A model generated the notes under the pieces. That model had not been told where the DNA came from, ran no database searches, and saw nothing but the letters and a program-made list of their open reading frames with translations. The position numbers were made by a program, and so were the translations under genes. Of a stretch of DNA of 64,000 nucleotides, positions 21,745 through 32,020 are shown one piece after another. Positions within the stretch are counted from its first letter, which is position 1; the number at the start of each line of letters is the position of its first letter. The DNA is from Dipteris shenzhenensis (Eukaryota; Polypodiophyta; Polypodiopsida; Gleicheniales): the NCBI GenBank assembly GCA_047967505.1, contig CM106539.1. One strand, 5' to 3'.

Positions 21745-21886
21745 CCCCTAGCTGAACCTGGGTGGTTGGATTGGGGGTTTAGCCCAACTCAAGGTTAGGG
21801 TTGACAGGTTGCTAACGGGCTACGGGGCTGTAAGAACGGAGAAGTACGGACGGGGCTGTACGGGCGGGAGAGGTATGGACGAGAGA
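21745..21886. other. GTACGG-bearing leader-like segment
   Basis: This stretch between two LINE pieces holds GGGCTACGGGGCTG, AAGTACGGACGG and TGTACGGGCGG. It resembles the GTAC array at 7440-7890 in words and in position upstream of minus-strand coding sequence. Confidence 0.5.
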
Positions 21887-21887
21887 G

Positions 21888-22160
21888 AGAAAGAAAGAAA
21901 GAAAGATATATTAACGTCCACGGGAGGCCTCGTGGGCCTATGGGACAGAGTACGTAATCAAGTAGCTCATACAGACCACTATGGGGCGGGGCAAAGGGCT
22001 CACTAAGGCCCTTGCTGAGTACTTAAAATGCTATGCTAGTACAAAATAGCAAAATAGCATGAGTGGCATGAAGATATCAAGTGCTCAGAGCTAGAGTCCC
22101 AAGTGTATGAACCGGCTGCACATATCTAGGCTCCATGATGGCTCTCTGATGAGATGCAAA
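21888..22160 (-). mobile_element. LINE 3' end fragment
   Basis: GAAAGAAAGAAAGATATATTAACGTCC and GAGGCCTCGTGGGCCTATGG mark the 3' end. About 200 bp of 3' UTR follows (CACTAAGGCCCTTGCTGAGT) and then the next LINE's tail begins. Confidence 0.82.
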
Positions 22161-22164
22161 GAGA

Positions 22165-23663
22165 GAGAAGAAGAAGAAGAAGAAGAATATATTATCGTCC
22201 TCTGAAGACCAAAACCGGCCTATGGGACCTGGGCAATACAATATCACAAGTACATGAAAGCTCCTCCCGAAGATGGGAGGGTGGAAAGAGAAACCACCTT
22301 CTAGGATTCAGGTGGATTCCTATGCTTGAAGAGCTTATACACAAATGTTCCTAAAGCTGAAGGTGACCCTTTATGCAGCAAATCAGCCAGTTTGTTATGT
22401 CCCTCAAGGAGGTGATTGAACTCTTCCCTAATGTGTGCATAGTGAGGGCATATCATTACCATGTGTTCTTCTGTTTCAACCATACCTTGATCACATAGTT
22501 GGCATATTCTACTCTCCCTTGGCATCTTTTTCCATCCCCCTGTTTCTATTTGCAGCTGGTGTGATCGGGTGCGAAGTGAGGCTAAAGCCCTCCGTTTATG
22601 CACTGCTATAGGTGTACATATGTACTTCTGCGTTGTTGTCTCCCTTCCTGTATAAATTGACCAATATTCGGGGTTGATATATGTGCGATAGTACTCAAAT
22701 TTATCTTTGTTTTCTGCTGTTTGCCATTTCCTGTGTAGTGCATTCAGCAGGTCATAATGAAAAGCCTCTTCATCAATCTCCTCTGAAGAGTAGTTTAAAT
22801 ACTCTTCTACTTCCCACTTCTTGAACCATTTTTTTAGGTCCTGTGCCCATCCGGATGTCAAAATCTTGCCCTTGTTTGTCTTTTGAAGCTTCTGACTTTC
22901 ATTCCATGCTCTCTTTGGTAGCCTTTCATTATCCATGCACTTGACCTTTGTGATGTATCTGAGTACTCTCTTCAGAGCATGTAGCTCTATGGGTATACAT
23001 CCTGTCTCTAGGAGTAACAAAGAGTATGGTGTAGTAGCCTTGATGCCCAGGTGCCTCCTAATGAAAGACTTTTGCATTTTCTCTATCTCATTCCACGTTG
23101 ATGGAGATATACTCCCACCCCATACCTCTACTCCGTAGAGTACTGTCTGTATCACATATGCCCCAAAGATCATATTTCGTACTTGCCACCTTCTCGTATT
23201 GCTATTGTTGCACTCATTTTCAAATTGGAAGTATTTTGCCCATCCTGCATCAAGTCTCCGTTGCACACAGCTGTTCCATCTATTATTGGCGGGGATTTCA
23301 ATACCCAAGTATTTGAATGAGTGCACTGTCTCAATGGGTTGTCCTTTATATAAGATTTGGAGGGGGCTGCTTGGCTGTATAGTCTTGACTATCATGAGTT
23401 TAGTTTTGTTGACATTAATAGCCATCCCACTCTCTGCACAAAATATGCTGAAGATATCCATCATTTTTTGCATCTTACTTTCACTATCAGTGAAAACAAC
23501 CACATCATCTGCGTAAAGAAGCAACCAAATCACGAGACCTGCTAGATGAGGGCTGTATAACTCATCTTTACATGCTTCTTCATTCACCAACTCCTCAAGT
23601 CTATCAATGCATAGGCCGAACAAAGTGGGTGAGAGCGGACATCCTTGTTTTACCCCCATATTA

Positions 23664-23668
<5 letters not shown>
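22165..23668 (-). mobile_element. 5'-truncated LINE with the best-preserved RT half
   Basis: The 3' tail at the left is GAA repeats (about 22168-22187) followed by TATATTATCGTCC, a sister terminus of the main family. A single open frame fills most of the element. The 5' end is cut just upstream of the RT catalytic region, next to a GA run at 23666-23700. A 5'-truncated near-copy lies at 31165-31989, with only four differences noticed in about 815 bp, so this subfamily moved recently. Confidence 0.93.
22301..23659 (-). CDS. LINE reverse transcriptase (C-terminal half) with zinc finger, open frame of 452 codons
   Basis: Reads from GVKQGCPLSPTLFGLCIDRL (RT motif before the active site) to LLLYADDVVVFTDS (catalytic YADD), KTKLMIVKT, SFKYLGIEIP, and VLYGVEVWGGSISPSTWNEI in the connection region. 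A C-terminal finger (RICQLCDQGMVETEEHM, CPHYAHIREEF) ends the frame. There are no stops. Endonuclease, fingers and the first RT motifs are missing because the copy is 5'-truncated, so the Met at the frame start is internal and the product could not retrotranspose alone. Known role of the family: nicked target DNA primes reverse transcription of element RNA. Confidence 0.9.
   Translation of the reverse strand: MGVKQGCPLSPTLFGLCIDRLEELVNEEACKDELYSPHLAGLVIWLLLYADDVVVFTDSESKMQKMMDIFSIFCAESGMAINVNKTKLMIVKTIQPSSPLQILYKGQPIETVHSFKYLGIEIPANNRWNSCVQRRLDAGWAKYFQFENECNNSNTRRWQVRNMIFGAYVIQTVLYGVEVWGGSISPSTWNEIEKMQKSFIRRHLGIKATTPYSLLLLETGCIPIELHALKRVLRYITKVKCMDNERLPKRAWNESQKLQKTNKGKILTSGWAQDLKKWFKKWEVEEYLNYSSEEIDEEAFHYDLLNALHRKWQTAENKDKFEYYRTYINPEYWSIYTGRETTTQKYICTPIAVHKRRALASLRTRSHQLQIETGGWKKMPRESRICQLCDQGMVETEEHMVMICPHYAHIREEFNHLLEGHNKLADLLHKGSPSALGTFVYKLFKHRNPPES

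Positions 23669-23700
<32 letters not shown>
23666..23700. repeat. GA microsatellite
   Basis: An uninterrupted GA run at the 5' end of the minus LINE and just ahead of the next LINE's GAAA tail. Confidence 0.95.
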
Positions 23701-23704
<4 letters not shown>

Positions 23705-23739
23705 GGATGAGCGGGTGAGGGCAGGTGAGGGTGAGAGAC

Positions 23740-25500
23740 AGAAAGAAAGAAAGAAAGAAAGAAATTTTATTAGAGTCTTCGGAAGACCGATGGGTCTATG
23801 AGATTGAAAGAAAACCTAATACAAATCACAGTAAGGGTGGAGCTACTAAAACGAGCATCATCACCCGTGCTGAATCCTAAGTCTGATCATACATAATCAA
23901 ATACATCTGGGTATGACAATGAAAGCCTCCGTCAAGGGGTCCGGTGCATCTCAGTCTCTTGGAGGAGGCTCGACGTAAGACCAGAGCTACCGTGACTCCC
24001 GTGGGATGTATCCCGGGTCTAAACAATGACAGGAGGTCTCCTAGAGTAATCTGTGTGTCCCCTCGATGTCTCGTGTGTCGTGTTACGGTCGTCGGCGGGT
24101 CGGGGTCTCTGTCACGTCTGCGGCTAGACACTGGGCGATCAATGTCACTCGATGGGAAGAACTCTGTGATCTTGCTCTGAGAGGTATCTGATGGTGGGAC
24201 CAAGCCCCATCGCCTGAGTAAGTACTCTCTGTGTCGGACCCCCTCGTGAATGAATGCCGCGAGACATCTCTGATTTGAGTAGGCGAGGAATCTGGAAAGG
24301 AGCCTGGAGCCGTCTCTGAAGAGATAGTGGTAGCGACCTCTGATCTCGTAGTACACTGGGCACCTGAAAATAAAATGCTCCTCCGACTCAACCTCCTGAC
24401 AGTCGCACAATATGCATATGCGATGCTCCCTGGGGATCCCCTCTGCTTTGCCGCTCTCTATGTGGAGGTGGTGTGATGATACCCGAAATTGTCCGATGGA
24501 GATCCGTAGTGAGTGAGGGATATGAAGCTCAGTGTACCCCGGTGGTGTGATGAATCCCTCCTCCGAAATACGAAGAGAGTAATCTTTGTAGAAACTCAGC
24601 TTCACTGGGAGCTCCCTCGGCTCCAACCAGGTCCTAAAGGTGTGTAGCTGCAGGAGATCCTCTCGAATGACCTGGTTGGTGTGTGGCCCGATTGGAGTGG
24701 TGGTGGGAGTACCGGAGGGGCATCTAAACTGTACTGAAAAGGAGGTATCCTATCGATGTGAAACCCTAGTCTCACAAACCATCTGTGAGTCTGTGCATAC
24801 CAGCATTGCTCGTCTCCCTCTGTTGCCAACCTCATGGAGGAATTGAGAGCCAATTATGGCAACCTCTGTCTCCCTGATGTGCAGTCCCCATATGATCTAA
24901 CCCGGTGTAGATATGTGATGGTCTGAAAGGCTGCATCTAGCTGGAGTGGAGAAGCACCAAACTCGGCCTGAATGATGTGATGTGGTACAGATGGTTTCCC
25001 TTGGATCATCCGTGAGAGCATGAGGATTTGCAGGCGCTCCACCCGTGTCCACTCTATCTCTGACATGTCAGGTCCCCAACAAGGGCTGCCATACATACCG
25101 GCTGGTCGGACCAAGGAGTCGAAGAGAAGAGCCTTGGTCCGAGGGTCTTGAAAGTGGGAGTGGAAGCAGTCTCTCTAGCCGAGCCAGTGAGGTGTATCCC
25201 CTGCTCAGTCTGACTTGCATCGCTGGTCTCATCGTGAAGATTGGGCCGGAGAAGATGACCCCCAAGTAAGTGTATGAGGATACGATCTCAACTGGTGACC
25301 CACCGAAAGTAAAAGTAAACTGCTTCCGTTGCATGTTTGCTCGAGAGGTGTTAAAGATCATGACCTTGGTCTTGCCAAGGTTGACCTCCAAATCATGGGA
25401 TAAACAAAAAGCTTGCAGTGCATCTAGGTGTCGCTAGAGCCCCTCGGGTGTGGACAACAAGAGTGCCACGTCATCTGCATAAAGAAGAATCCTTTGCAAT
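23740..25500 (-). mobile_element. LINE, minus strand: RT YADD region to 3' end, broken
   Basis: The tail GAAAGAAAGAAAGAAATTTTATTAGAGTC is at 23740-23775. Minus-strand coding blocks are 25068-25391 (VNLGKTKVMIFNTSRA, GGSPVEIVSSYTYLGVIFSG, FTMRPAMQVRL), preceded by LLYADDVALLLSTPEGL near 25440-25490. Next come 24854-25114 (RLQILMLSRMIQGKPSVPHH), 24602-24853 (ADTWYAQ-like with a one-residue change) and 23877-24626 (SSHHLHIESGKAEGIPREHR, RICILCDCQEVESEEHFIF, PVYYEIRGRYHYLF). Frames change between blocks. It is the longest C-terminal stretch of the main subfamily. Confidence 0.9.
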
Positions 25501-25930
25501 CTCCAGCTGGGTAAGGCCTAAACTTTGTGGAGGAATGCCACTGTCTGAAAGGTGGCATCAATTTGAAGTGGTGTCATGGCAAACTCTGCATGTACTATCT
25601 GATGGGGGACCGAGGGCTTACACTGAATCATCCTAGATCCCATAGTCACCTCTAGCCGCTCAAATCTCTGTCGCCAAGAGATTACTCCTCCAAAAAGGTG
25701 TTGTATACATGGCCACTAGGGTGTCAAAAAACCAGCCCTTCGTCGGCGGATCCTAAAAGTGTGCTTGAAGGCACTGCCTCTCCAGTCAAGCCAAAGCTCC
25801 CTATCCTCGTGCGAGTGGACCATCGTGAAAACTGGCCTTGTGAAGATTGCCCCAAAGTATGTGTAAAATTGCACTATCTCCACTGGCTCACCTCGATAAG
25901 TGAAGCTATGCTAGTGAAGTGCCTTGGTGG
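25500..25930 (-). pseudogene. LINE RT-to-downstream fragment
   Basis: Fused to the previous copy at about 25500, the minus strand repeats the region downstream of RT (TVAFLHKV-like, ATFQTVAFLH, MGSRMIQCKPSVPHQIVHAE) up to the YLG motif and EPVEIVQFYTYFGAIFTRPV. It ends near 25930 with TSLAL. It lacks a 3' end, probably lost by recombination between copies. Confidence 0.75.
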
Positions 25931-26450
25931 GTGGTTTCAATACCAAGTATTCCCAGTCAGTCCAGTGCCACGAAGGGGCATCACAGCCATCATACCAAAC
26001 CTATGGGCAAGGCTAGCAAATTTGTGTAAGAAACACCTAGTTAGATAGCCATGGTTGATAGAGGTCAATAGCGACACGAGGCCTAAGACTGGGGGCCATC
26101 TATTCTCATGGCAATCAAAATCTACATGTGCCAGGCATGCCTAGGAAAAAGGTTAGTTCGCATTTTTCTTGGCGAATTGCATTTGTTGTGGCCTCCAAGC
26201 TGTGTGGATAACATCCAAGAAGCTCGAGAGCCCAATCCTCCAAAAATCTTCATAAAGTGGCTTCCATGGAAGGGGAATGAGCGATGAGGTCAAAGAAAGG
26301 GTGGTGGAGGGGAGTAGGCTTAGCATGCGTGGGCCTAGCATACCTTCCCCTTGGTAGGAAAATTAGAGGGACGAGGGAAGGACTGAGGAGGTAGGGGAGC
26401 ACGGCGGGAGGGGGTTGTCCTATGACTCCAAGGTCATAGCATGAGCTGCT
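25931..26450. other. Unassigned sequence between LINE and LTR
   Basis: No frame or repeat recognised with confidence. Confidence 0.4.
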
Positions 26451-26941
26451 CATAATGATGGAGTTAGGCCCAAGCGATGGACCCTTAAAAGGGATCGATT
26501 AGTATTCCAATGTACATATGCCCTTAGGATAGGGACACCCCCTAGATGAGTCTATATATATGAGCGGTGGGCTCGTTGGCAAGGGTCCCTTGGGATGGAC
26601 TCTTGGGGATAGTGGAACCTATAGCAAGCCTATGCCTAGTCTTGTTACACTTGGATTGGTGGTCTCCCATGGTATGGGACACATGGGTTGTGTACATGAC
26701 ACGGCGTGTTATTTGTGTAACCTCAGGATACACGGGTTGTGTACATGGACCAGTTGGTGTGTTGCTTGGCTAACCTTAGGCTTAGAGGTCGATCCTTTAT
26801 GCTAGATCTATGGCTGGGTGGAGAGCTCGCCAACTCCCCCAAACTGGTCTTCCTAATCTATAGTTGTTTTGCAGGACCTAGCATCAGAGACGAACTTGGA
26901 CTACACCCAGGCTTGGGCCTAGCTAACGCTTGCCTGTTTCA
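26450..26941 (+). repeat. LTR ending next to a primer site (5' boundary uncertain)
   Basis: The 3' end is fixed by TTTCA two bases before TGGTATCAGAGC. TCTATATATATGAG at 26551-26564 is a likely TATA region. A 49-bp tandem repeat lies inside (26679-26776, GGGTTGTGTACATG units). No partner LTR was found, so the start is approximate and the superfamily is open. Confidence 0.6.
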
Positions 26942-26943
26942 GT

Positions 26944-26955
26944 TGGTATCAGAGC
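26944..26955 (+). promoter_or_regulatory. tRNA-iMet primer-binding site
   Basis: A perfect TGGTATCAGAGC after the LTR terminus. Confidence 0.92.
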
Positions 26956-29168
26956 CACTTTATTATCAGAAATTCCGGTGCTTTTCCTCATTTGCATGAG
27001 GACTTAACTCTGTGTGGTCTCGAGCTGATCTGGTTGAGGATTGTCCCTTGAGGTGAATCATTATGAAGCGTGATGTAGAGGTTTGAATTTGATGCTTGTG
27101 GATTCAATGGAATTTCAGATACATATTTGGATAGAGAATTGTGATTTACCTTCTTGAAGAAGTCCATTGGCGAAGGAATTTGTGGGATGGGTAGAAGGCT
27201 GTTTGCTGACGGTTATGTCCGTGAAGCAGGTTGAACTGAGTTTTTTTTCAATTTGTGTGCACAGGCGGGCTGTTTGGGCGGATTCGTCAGCCTGGGCAGG
27301 TCATCATCTGCACATGAGGGCCATTGAGCTGGTTCAGTAGTGTGAGCAGGCCATACATGAGAGTTTGGTCTGATTCATCAGCTTGAGCAGATCAGGCGAG
27401 AGCCATTTTGGATGATTCATCAGCCTGGACAGGCTGGAAGTGGTGAATTAGCAGATTGCTGTAGGAACTGGTGAATAAGCAGATTGCTGTTTTCTCTAGT
27501 TCATCCAGCTTTGGAGTGTCAAAATACACTATATGGGTATACATGCAACAGCCATTTGGGCTGTATGGCAGTCCTGGAAGCATTAGGGACAGGCGACACT
27601 AGTAGAGGCTGCAGCAGATTGACAAATCTGCTGGTGCCTTGATTTTTTGGGCAGATACTTGCCTTGTTTGTCTTTGCATAAAACTGCATGGCTGGCATGT
27701 GGAGTACTTGTACGAGTGCTTTTGGGTTGCATGCATGTGTTAAAGTTTACTTTAAAGTTTAGTAGCATGCACAGGTGTTCAGAGTTTGCATGCCAATGCA
27801 TGGCTAGAAAGCCATGCATATGAAAAGTTTGATGTGCATGCAACTTTCTAGTTCATGTAAAGGGTCTCACTTTGGTGACTATGCTTTTGGTCTTTTGGGG
27901 AAAAGCAACGGTGGCCACCACCAAGTGATAAATCAAGGTAACACAAAGAAAGGTTGGAGCAGTCAGCGCATCTTGCATATACCCTGCATGAGGGCCCATT
28001 CTGTGGCTCATGCATTTGGTGATGAGGCAGCTATGCAGCACCATATTCGACAGCCTTGCAATGCTGGTCATGGTTCTGGCTTTTCATATGTGAGTTTCTT
28101 ATCACCATTTGAGGCATTACAAGGCTGTTCAAACTCACTATAGACTGTTAACAGCTTGTGGCTGCAAAGAACCATCACCCTCCCGTGGGTTAAGTGCTTT
28201 CTTCAGCTCAGCTATACAAGTGTCCTGACAGAATTGCTCAACTTAACATCATTTTTGACTCAGGTGCATTACTAGAGGTCTCTGGGACTGCATATCCTGC
28301 TGTTTTTGACCTTAATCATGTTTTTCTCTGAGCCTTTGTGTGGGATGGTGGCCCATCTTACCACAATAATGATATTCTCCTTGGTGTCTTTGCATTGTTT
28401 CAAAATTTCCCTTTGCCTTTCCTAGCGCCATGGCTTGCAAAGACCTGGTCAAAGCCATTATCATCCTCCATGGGCTCTTCATGTTATGATGCTCAGGGTT
28501 ATGAGAGGTATGCAGTGTGAATCAATCAGGGGTATAAAAGGTATGTATTGTGAAGCCCCCCCTGGTCCCATTGGTAAGTTCCTAGGGGATGGTTGTGGCT
28601 TCTCAAGGTTTCCCTTGTTAAATGAATACAAAGCATTCATGATTAAAGTTGCTGTTACTCAAGGATTGGGAAAATTCTTGAAAGATTGCTTTTTGGTAAT
28701 TTCTCAACGAACATTGACCATCTGGAAATGAAGAGAGGTCTATTGATGCTTTACTAGGTAGCCAAGGATCATGGGGTGAGAATTTAGACACCTGGAATTT
28801 CTCATGGGGTTCTCATAACCTATTCGTTCTTATTGCACGGCACCCCTCTTACCACTATGGTTTTTATATTTACACAGTCTGTTTATGATGTGAAGGCAAC
28901 AAAGGCTATGCTTGAAAAAGTCGTTAATATTTAGACAACACAATCATGTCTAAGCAGAGCAAGTCTTTGACGTTTTCTTATTTGACAGATTATGGTACAT
29001 CCAGTTTCCTCGTGCTCCCATAAACAAGCTTTATGACCTTTTCAATAGTTTGAAAATAGATAAAGGAAAAACATAAATGACACCATTATTTCTTCAATGT
29101 GATAAAATTTCTCTTTACAAACCATGTTGCTTCTCTTCAATGAAATTTGTTTTTTTCCCTGTGTGCAG
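26956..29168. other. Decayed LTR-element interior grading into upstream intron sequence
   Basis: 27060-27200 has a weak gag-like start (KRDVEV, then stops). 27260-27490 carries loose repeats of ATTCATCAGCCTGGACAGG and GTGAATTAGCAGATTGCTG. Nothing else was recognised. The last part must be intron, because a clear splice acceptor ends at 29168. SDE3 N-terminal exons were looked for here and not found. Confidence 0.5.
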
Positions 29169-29327
29169 GCTGATATTTCTACATATGATATGCAAAATGT
29201 TAGCATGCAGTTTGATAAATCAGGGTTACTCGTTTTAAAGGTGCAAGGGATATTGGAGAGGCGCCCTTCGGTGATATATAGGGATACAATATTTGTTAGG
29301 CCCTTGGGGTCTGAGGTGGAATACCAG
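29169..29327 (+). CDS. SDE3-like: SDE3/MOV10-like RNA helicase, internal exon (53 codons)
   Basis: The exon follows a polypyrimidine-rich acceptor (TTTTTTTCCCTGTGTGCAG) and ends before GT at 29328. It encodes YDMQNVSMQFDKSGLLVLKV, then GILERRPSVIYRDTIFV and VEYQ. SDE3 proteins have a matching block (L-V-L-V-PGLAE-RPS-V) just before the VEADEVFLKF segment. The exon is a whole number of codons and joins the next exon in phase 0 after a 126-bp intron. About 300-390 N-terminal residues are expected further upstream. Confidence 0.85.
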
Positions 29328-29453
29328 GTCAAACTCCACCACCAAAAATTTAGTATTTGGATGGAAAATCTTCAAATCTCTCTCCCCATCAGTTTTCTGT
29401 GTCTTTTTTTGGGACTTGCATTTCACTTAGACTATGACATTTGGATTGTGTAG

Positions 29454-30938
29454 GGTTTTGTCGACAAGGTACAAGCAGAGGAGGTGTTTTTGAAGTTCCA
29501 TGATTCGTTTCATAATTCTGTGATTGCAAAGCAGCGTTATGATGTGCGCTTTTCCTTCTCTAGATTAACAGTAAGGCGTGCTCTTCAAGCCATAAGTGCT
29601 TCAAAGAATATGCCTGGAAATTTCATTTTTCCACACACGTTTACTCCTGGATCTATTTGTTACATGTCAATGCCATTCACTCCTTTCAATCGTGCTCTAA
29701 ACGAGGAACAGAAAATTGCAGTTCAAGGAATTTTGAAGAGGGCTGGTGCACCTCCCTACCTTGTATATGGCCCTCCTGGAACAGGGAAAACAGTGACAGT
29801 TGTGGAAGCTATTTTGCAAATTCTCAAATACAAGCCCAATGCTAGGATCCTTGCATGTGCACCTTCAAATATTGCATCAGATGTTTTGGTGGATCGCCTT
29901 AGAGGATATGTTAAAGTAATGGACATGCTCCGATTAAATGCATATACACGGCCCCTTGATGATGTTATGTCTGAGTTTTGGCCTTACTGCTATGGAGATG
30001 GTTCTTTTTTTTGCTGCCCTTCTCTACAAAAACTGCTGAAGTACAAGATTATGGTCTCCACCTATTGGAGTGCTTCCATGCTTGAAGCCCAAGGTGTGAA
30101 GCGGGGCCATTTCAGTCACATTTTCCTTGATGAATCTGGCCAAGCAATGGAACCAGAGGCCCTTGTGCCAATTTCAAATTTTGTGGGCCCAGAAACTGTT
30201 GTTGTACTTGCAGGCGATCACCATCAATTGGGACCTGTTGTACGCTCCCCTATTGCCAAGAAATTTGGTTTGGGAAGATCTTTCTTGGAACGCCTGTCAT
30301 CTCTGCCAATGTATAGTTGCTCACAAGTGGATGGAAATCATATTTTAGCATTCAATAGGGCAGTAGTGACAAAATTGGTTCGGAACTACCGCTCACATCC
30401 AGCAATCCTTGATCTTCCATCTCGCCTTTTTTACAATGGAGAGCTCATTGCATGTGCGGCTGAGGATGTTTGCTCTTCTTTATGTGAGTGGGAAGAGCTT
30501 CCAAACAAGGATTTCCCCATCTTGTTTATTGGAATTGAAGGAAGAGATGAGAGAGAAGGAAAAAGCCCCTCCTGGTTCAATGCTCAAGAGGCCAGCAAAG
30601 TGATCGAGATAGTCGGAAAGCTGAAAGGATGCAAAAAGAATCGGCTCTCTGATAATGATATTGGTATAATTTCACCTTACAGTCAGCAGGTAAAAAAGAT
30701 CAAGAGTGCCCTTGCTTCAAAGAACATCAAGGGAGTAAAAGCAGGGAGTGTGGAGGAGTTTCAAGGTCAAGAGAAAAGGGTCATAATTATATCAACAGTG
30801 CGGTCTAGTAAGGAATTTATTGAGACAGATCAGCAACACAACATAGGATTTTTGGAGAGTCCCAAGAGGTTTAATGTTGCAATCACTCGAGCCAAGGCGC
30901 TTCTTGTAATCATTGGCAACCCTTACACGCTTTGTCAG
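29454..30938 (+). CDS. SDE3-like: SDE3/MOV10-like RNA helicase, main catalytic exon (495 codons)
   Basis: This open exon carries the superfamily 1 Upf1-like helicase core. It starts GFVDKVQAEEVFLKFHDSF, the join expected after VEYQ. Motifs: I GPPGTGKT (29769-29792), II DESGQ (30129-30143; DEAG in most relatives), III GDHHQLGP (30213-30236), IV RNYRSHP (about 30380-30400), V EEFQGQE (about 30753-30773), VI AITRAK (about 30878-30896), then IIGNPYTLCQ at the donor CAG|GTGCTC. All motifs are intact with no stops. SDE3 in Arabidopsis and MOV10 in animals are RNA helicases of RNA silencing; this role is inferred from family. The Met at 29484 is internal, not the start. Confidence 0.93.
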
Positions 30939-31164
30939 GTGCTCTCTTTTAGCAATTGCATGTGCAATTCAAGTTGAATAAAGGATTATAGAGAGAAAAG
31001 TAAGTAAGAAAGACTCTTCAATCTGTGTAAAAGATGCAAAGGTTGACAAAAATGAGAAAGGTTATAAAGATAAAGAGTTTGAGGGAGGTATTGCCTAGAT
31101 ACCCTGTAAAAGAGAGCTATGACAGCGGATGTAAAGGCTTTGCATGCTTGTGTGTGTGTGTGAG

Positions 31165-31989
31165 AGAGAGAAGAAGAAGAAGAAGAAGAAGAATATATTA
31201 TCGTCCTCTGAAGACCAAAACCGGCCTATGGGACCTGAGCAATACAATATCACAAGTACATGAAAGCTCCTCCCGAAGATGGGAGGGTGGAAAGAGAAAC
31301 CACCTTCTAGGATTCAGGTGGATTCCTATGCTTGAAGAGCTTATACACAAATGTTCCTAAAGCTGAAGGTGACCCTTTATGCAGCAAATCAGCCAGTTTG
31401 TTATGTCCCTCAAGGAGGTGATTGAACTCTTCCCTAATGTGTGCATAGTGAGGGCATATCATTACCATGTGTTCTTCTGTTTCAACCATACCTTGATCAC
31501 ATAGTTGGCATATTCTACTCTCCCTTGGCATCTTTTTCCATCCCCCTGTTTCTATTTGCAGCTGGTGTGATCGGGTGCGAAGTGAGGCTAAAGCCATCCG
31601 TTTATGCACTGCTATAGGTGTACATATGTACTTCTGCGTTGTTGTCTCCCTTCCTGTATAAATTGACCAATATTCGGGGTTGATATATGTGCGATAGTAC
31701 TCAAATTTATCTTTGTTTTCTGCTGTTTGCCATTTCCTGTGTAGTGCATTCAGCAGGTCATAATGAAAAGCCTCTTCATCAATCTCCTCTGAAGAGTAGT
31801 TTAAATACTCTTCTACTTCCCACTTCTTGAACCATTTTTTTAGGTCCTGTGCCCATCCGGATGTCAAAATCTTGCCCTTGTTTGTCTTTTGAAGCTTCTG
31901 GCTTTCATTCCATGCTCTCTTTGGTAGCCTTTCGTTATCCATGCACTTGACCTTTGTGATGTATCTGAGTACTCTCTTCAGAGCATGTA
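31165..31989 (-). mobile_element. 5'-truncated LINE with a 27-bp target duplication
   Basis: The 3' tail is a GAA run (about 31168-31191) followed by TATATTATCGTCC. Coding sequence on the minus strand (31307 to about 31985) matches 22301-22980 and includes the finger RICQLCDQGMVETEEHM. It stops at the 5' truncation after CATGTA (31989). Target duplications are at 31138-31164 and 31994-32020, identical but for one base (CTTTGCATGC then TG and GA repeats). The right duplication runs straight into the GAAA tail of the next LINE, so the insertion hit the tail of an older element. Confidence 0.95.
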
Positions 31990-32020
31990 CTCTCTTTGCA
32001 TGCATGTGTGTGTGTGAGAG

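Noticed and set aside
22301-23659. Active LINE ORF2
   Set aside because: Although open, it lacks endonuclease and the first RT motifs because the copy is 5'-truncated.
29484-30977. A free-standing 497-codon gene starting at Met 29484 and ending at 30977
   Set aside because: The frame opens upstream at a splice acceptor (29454), and the last 12 codons after 30938 are intron. The conserved C-terminus is at 51650.
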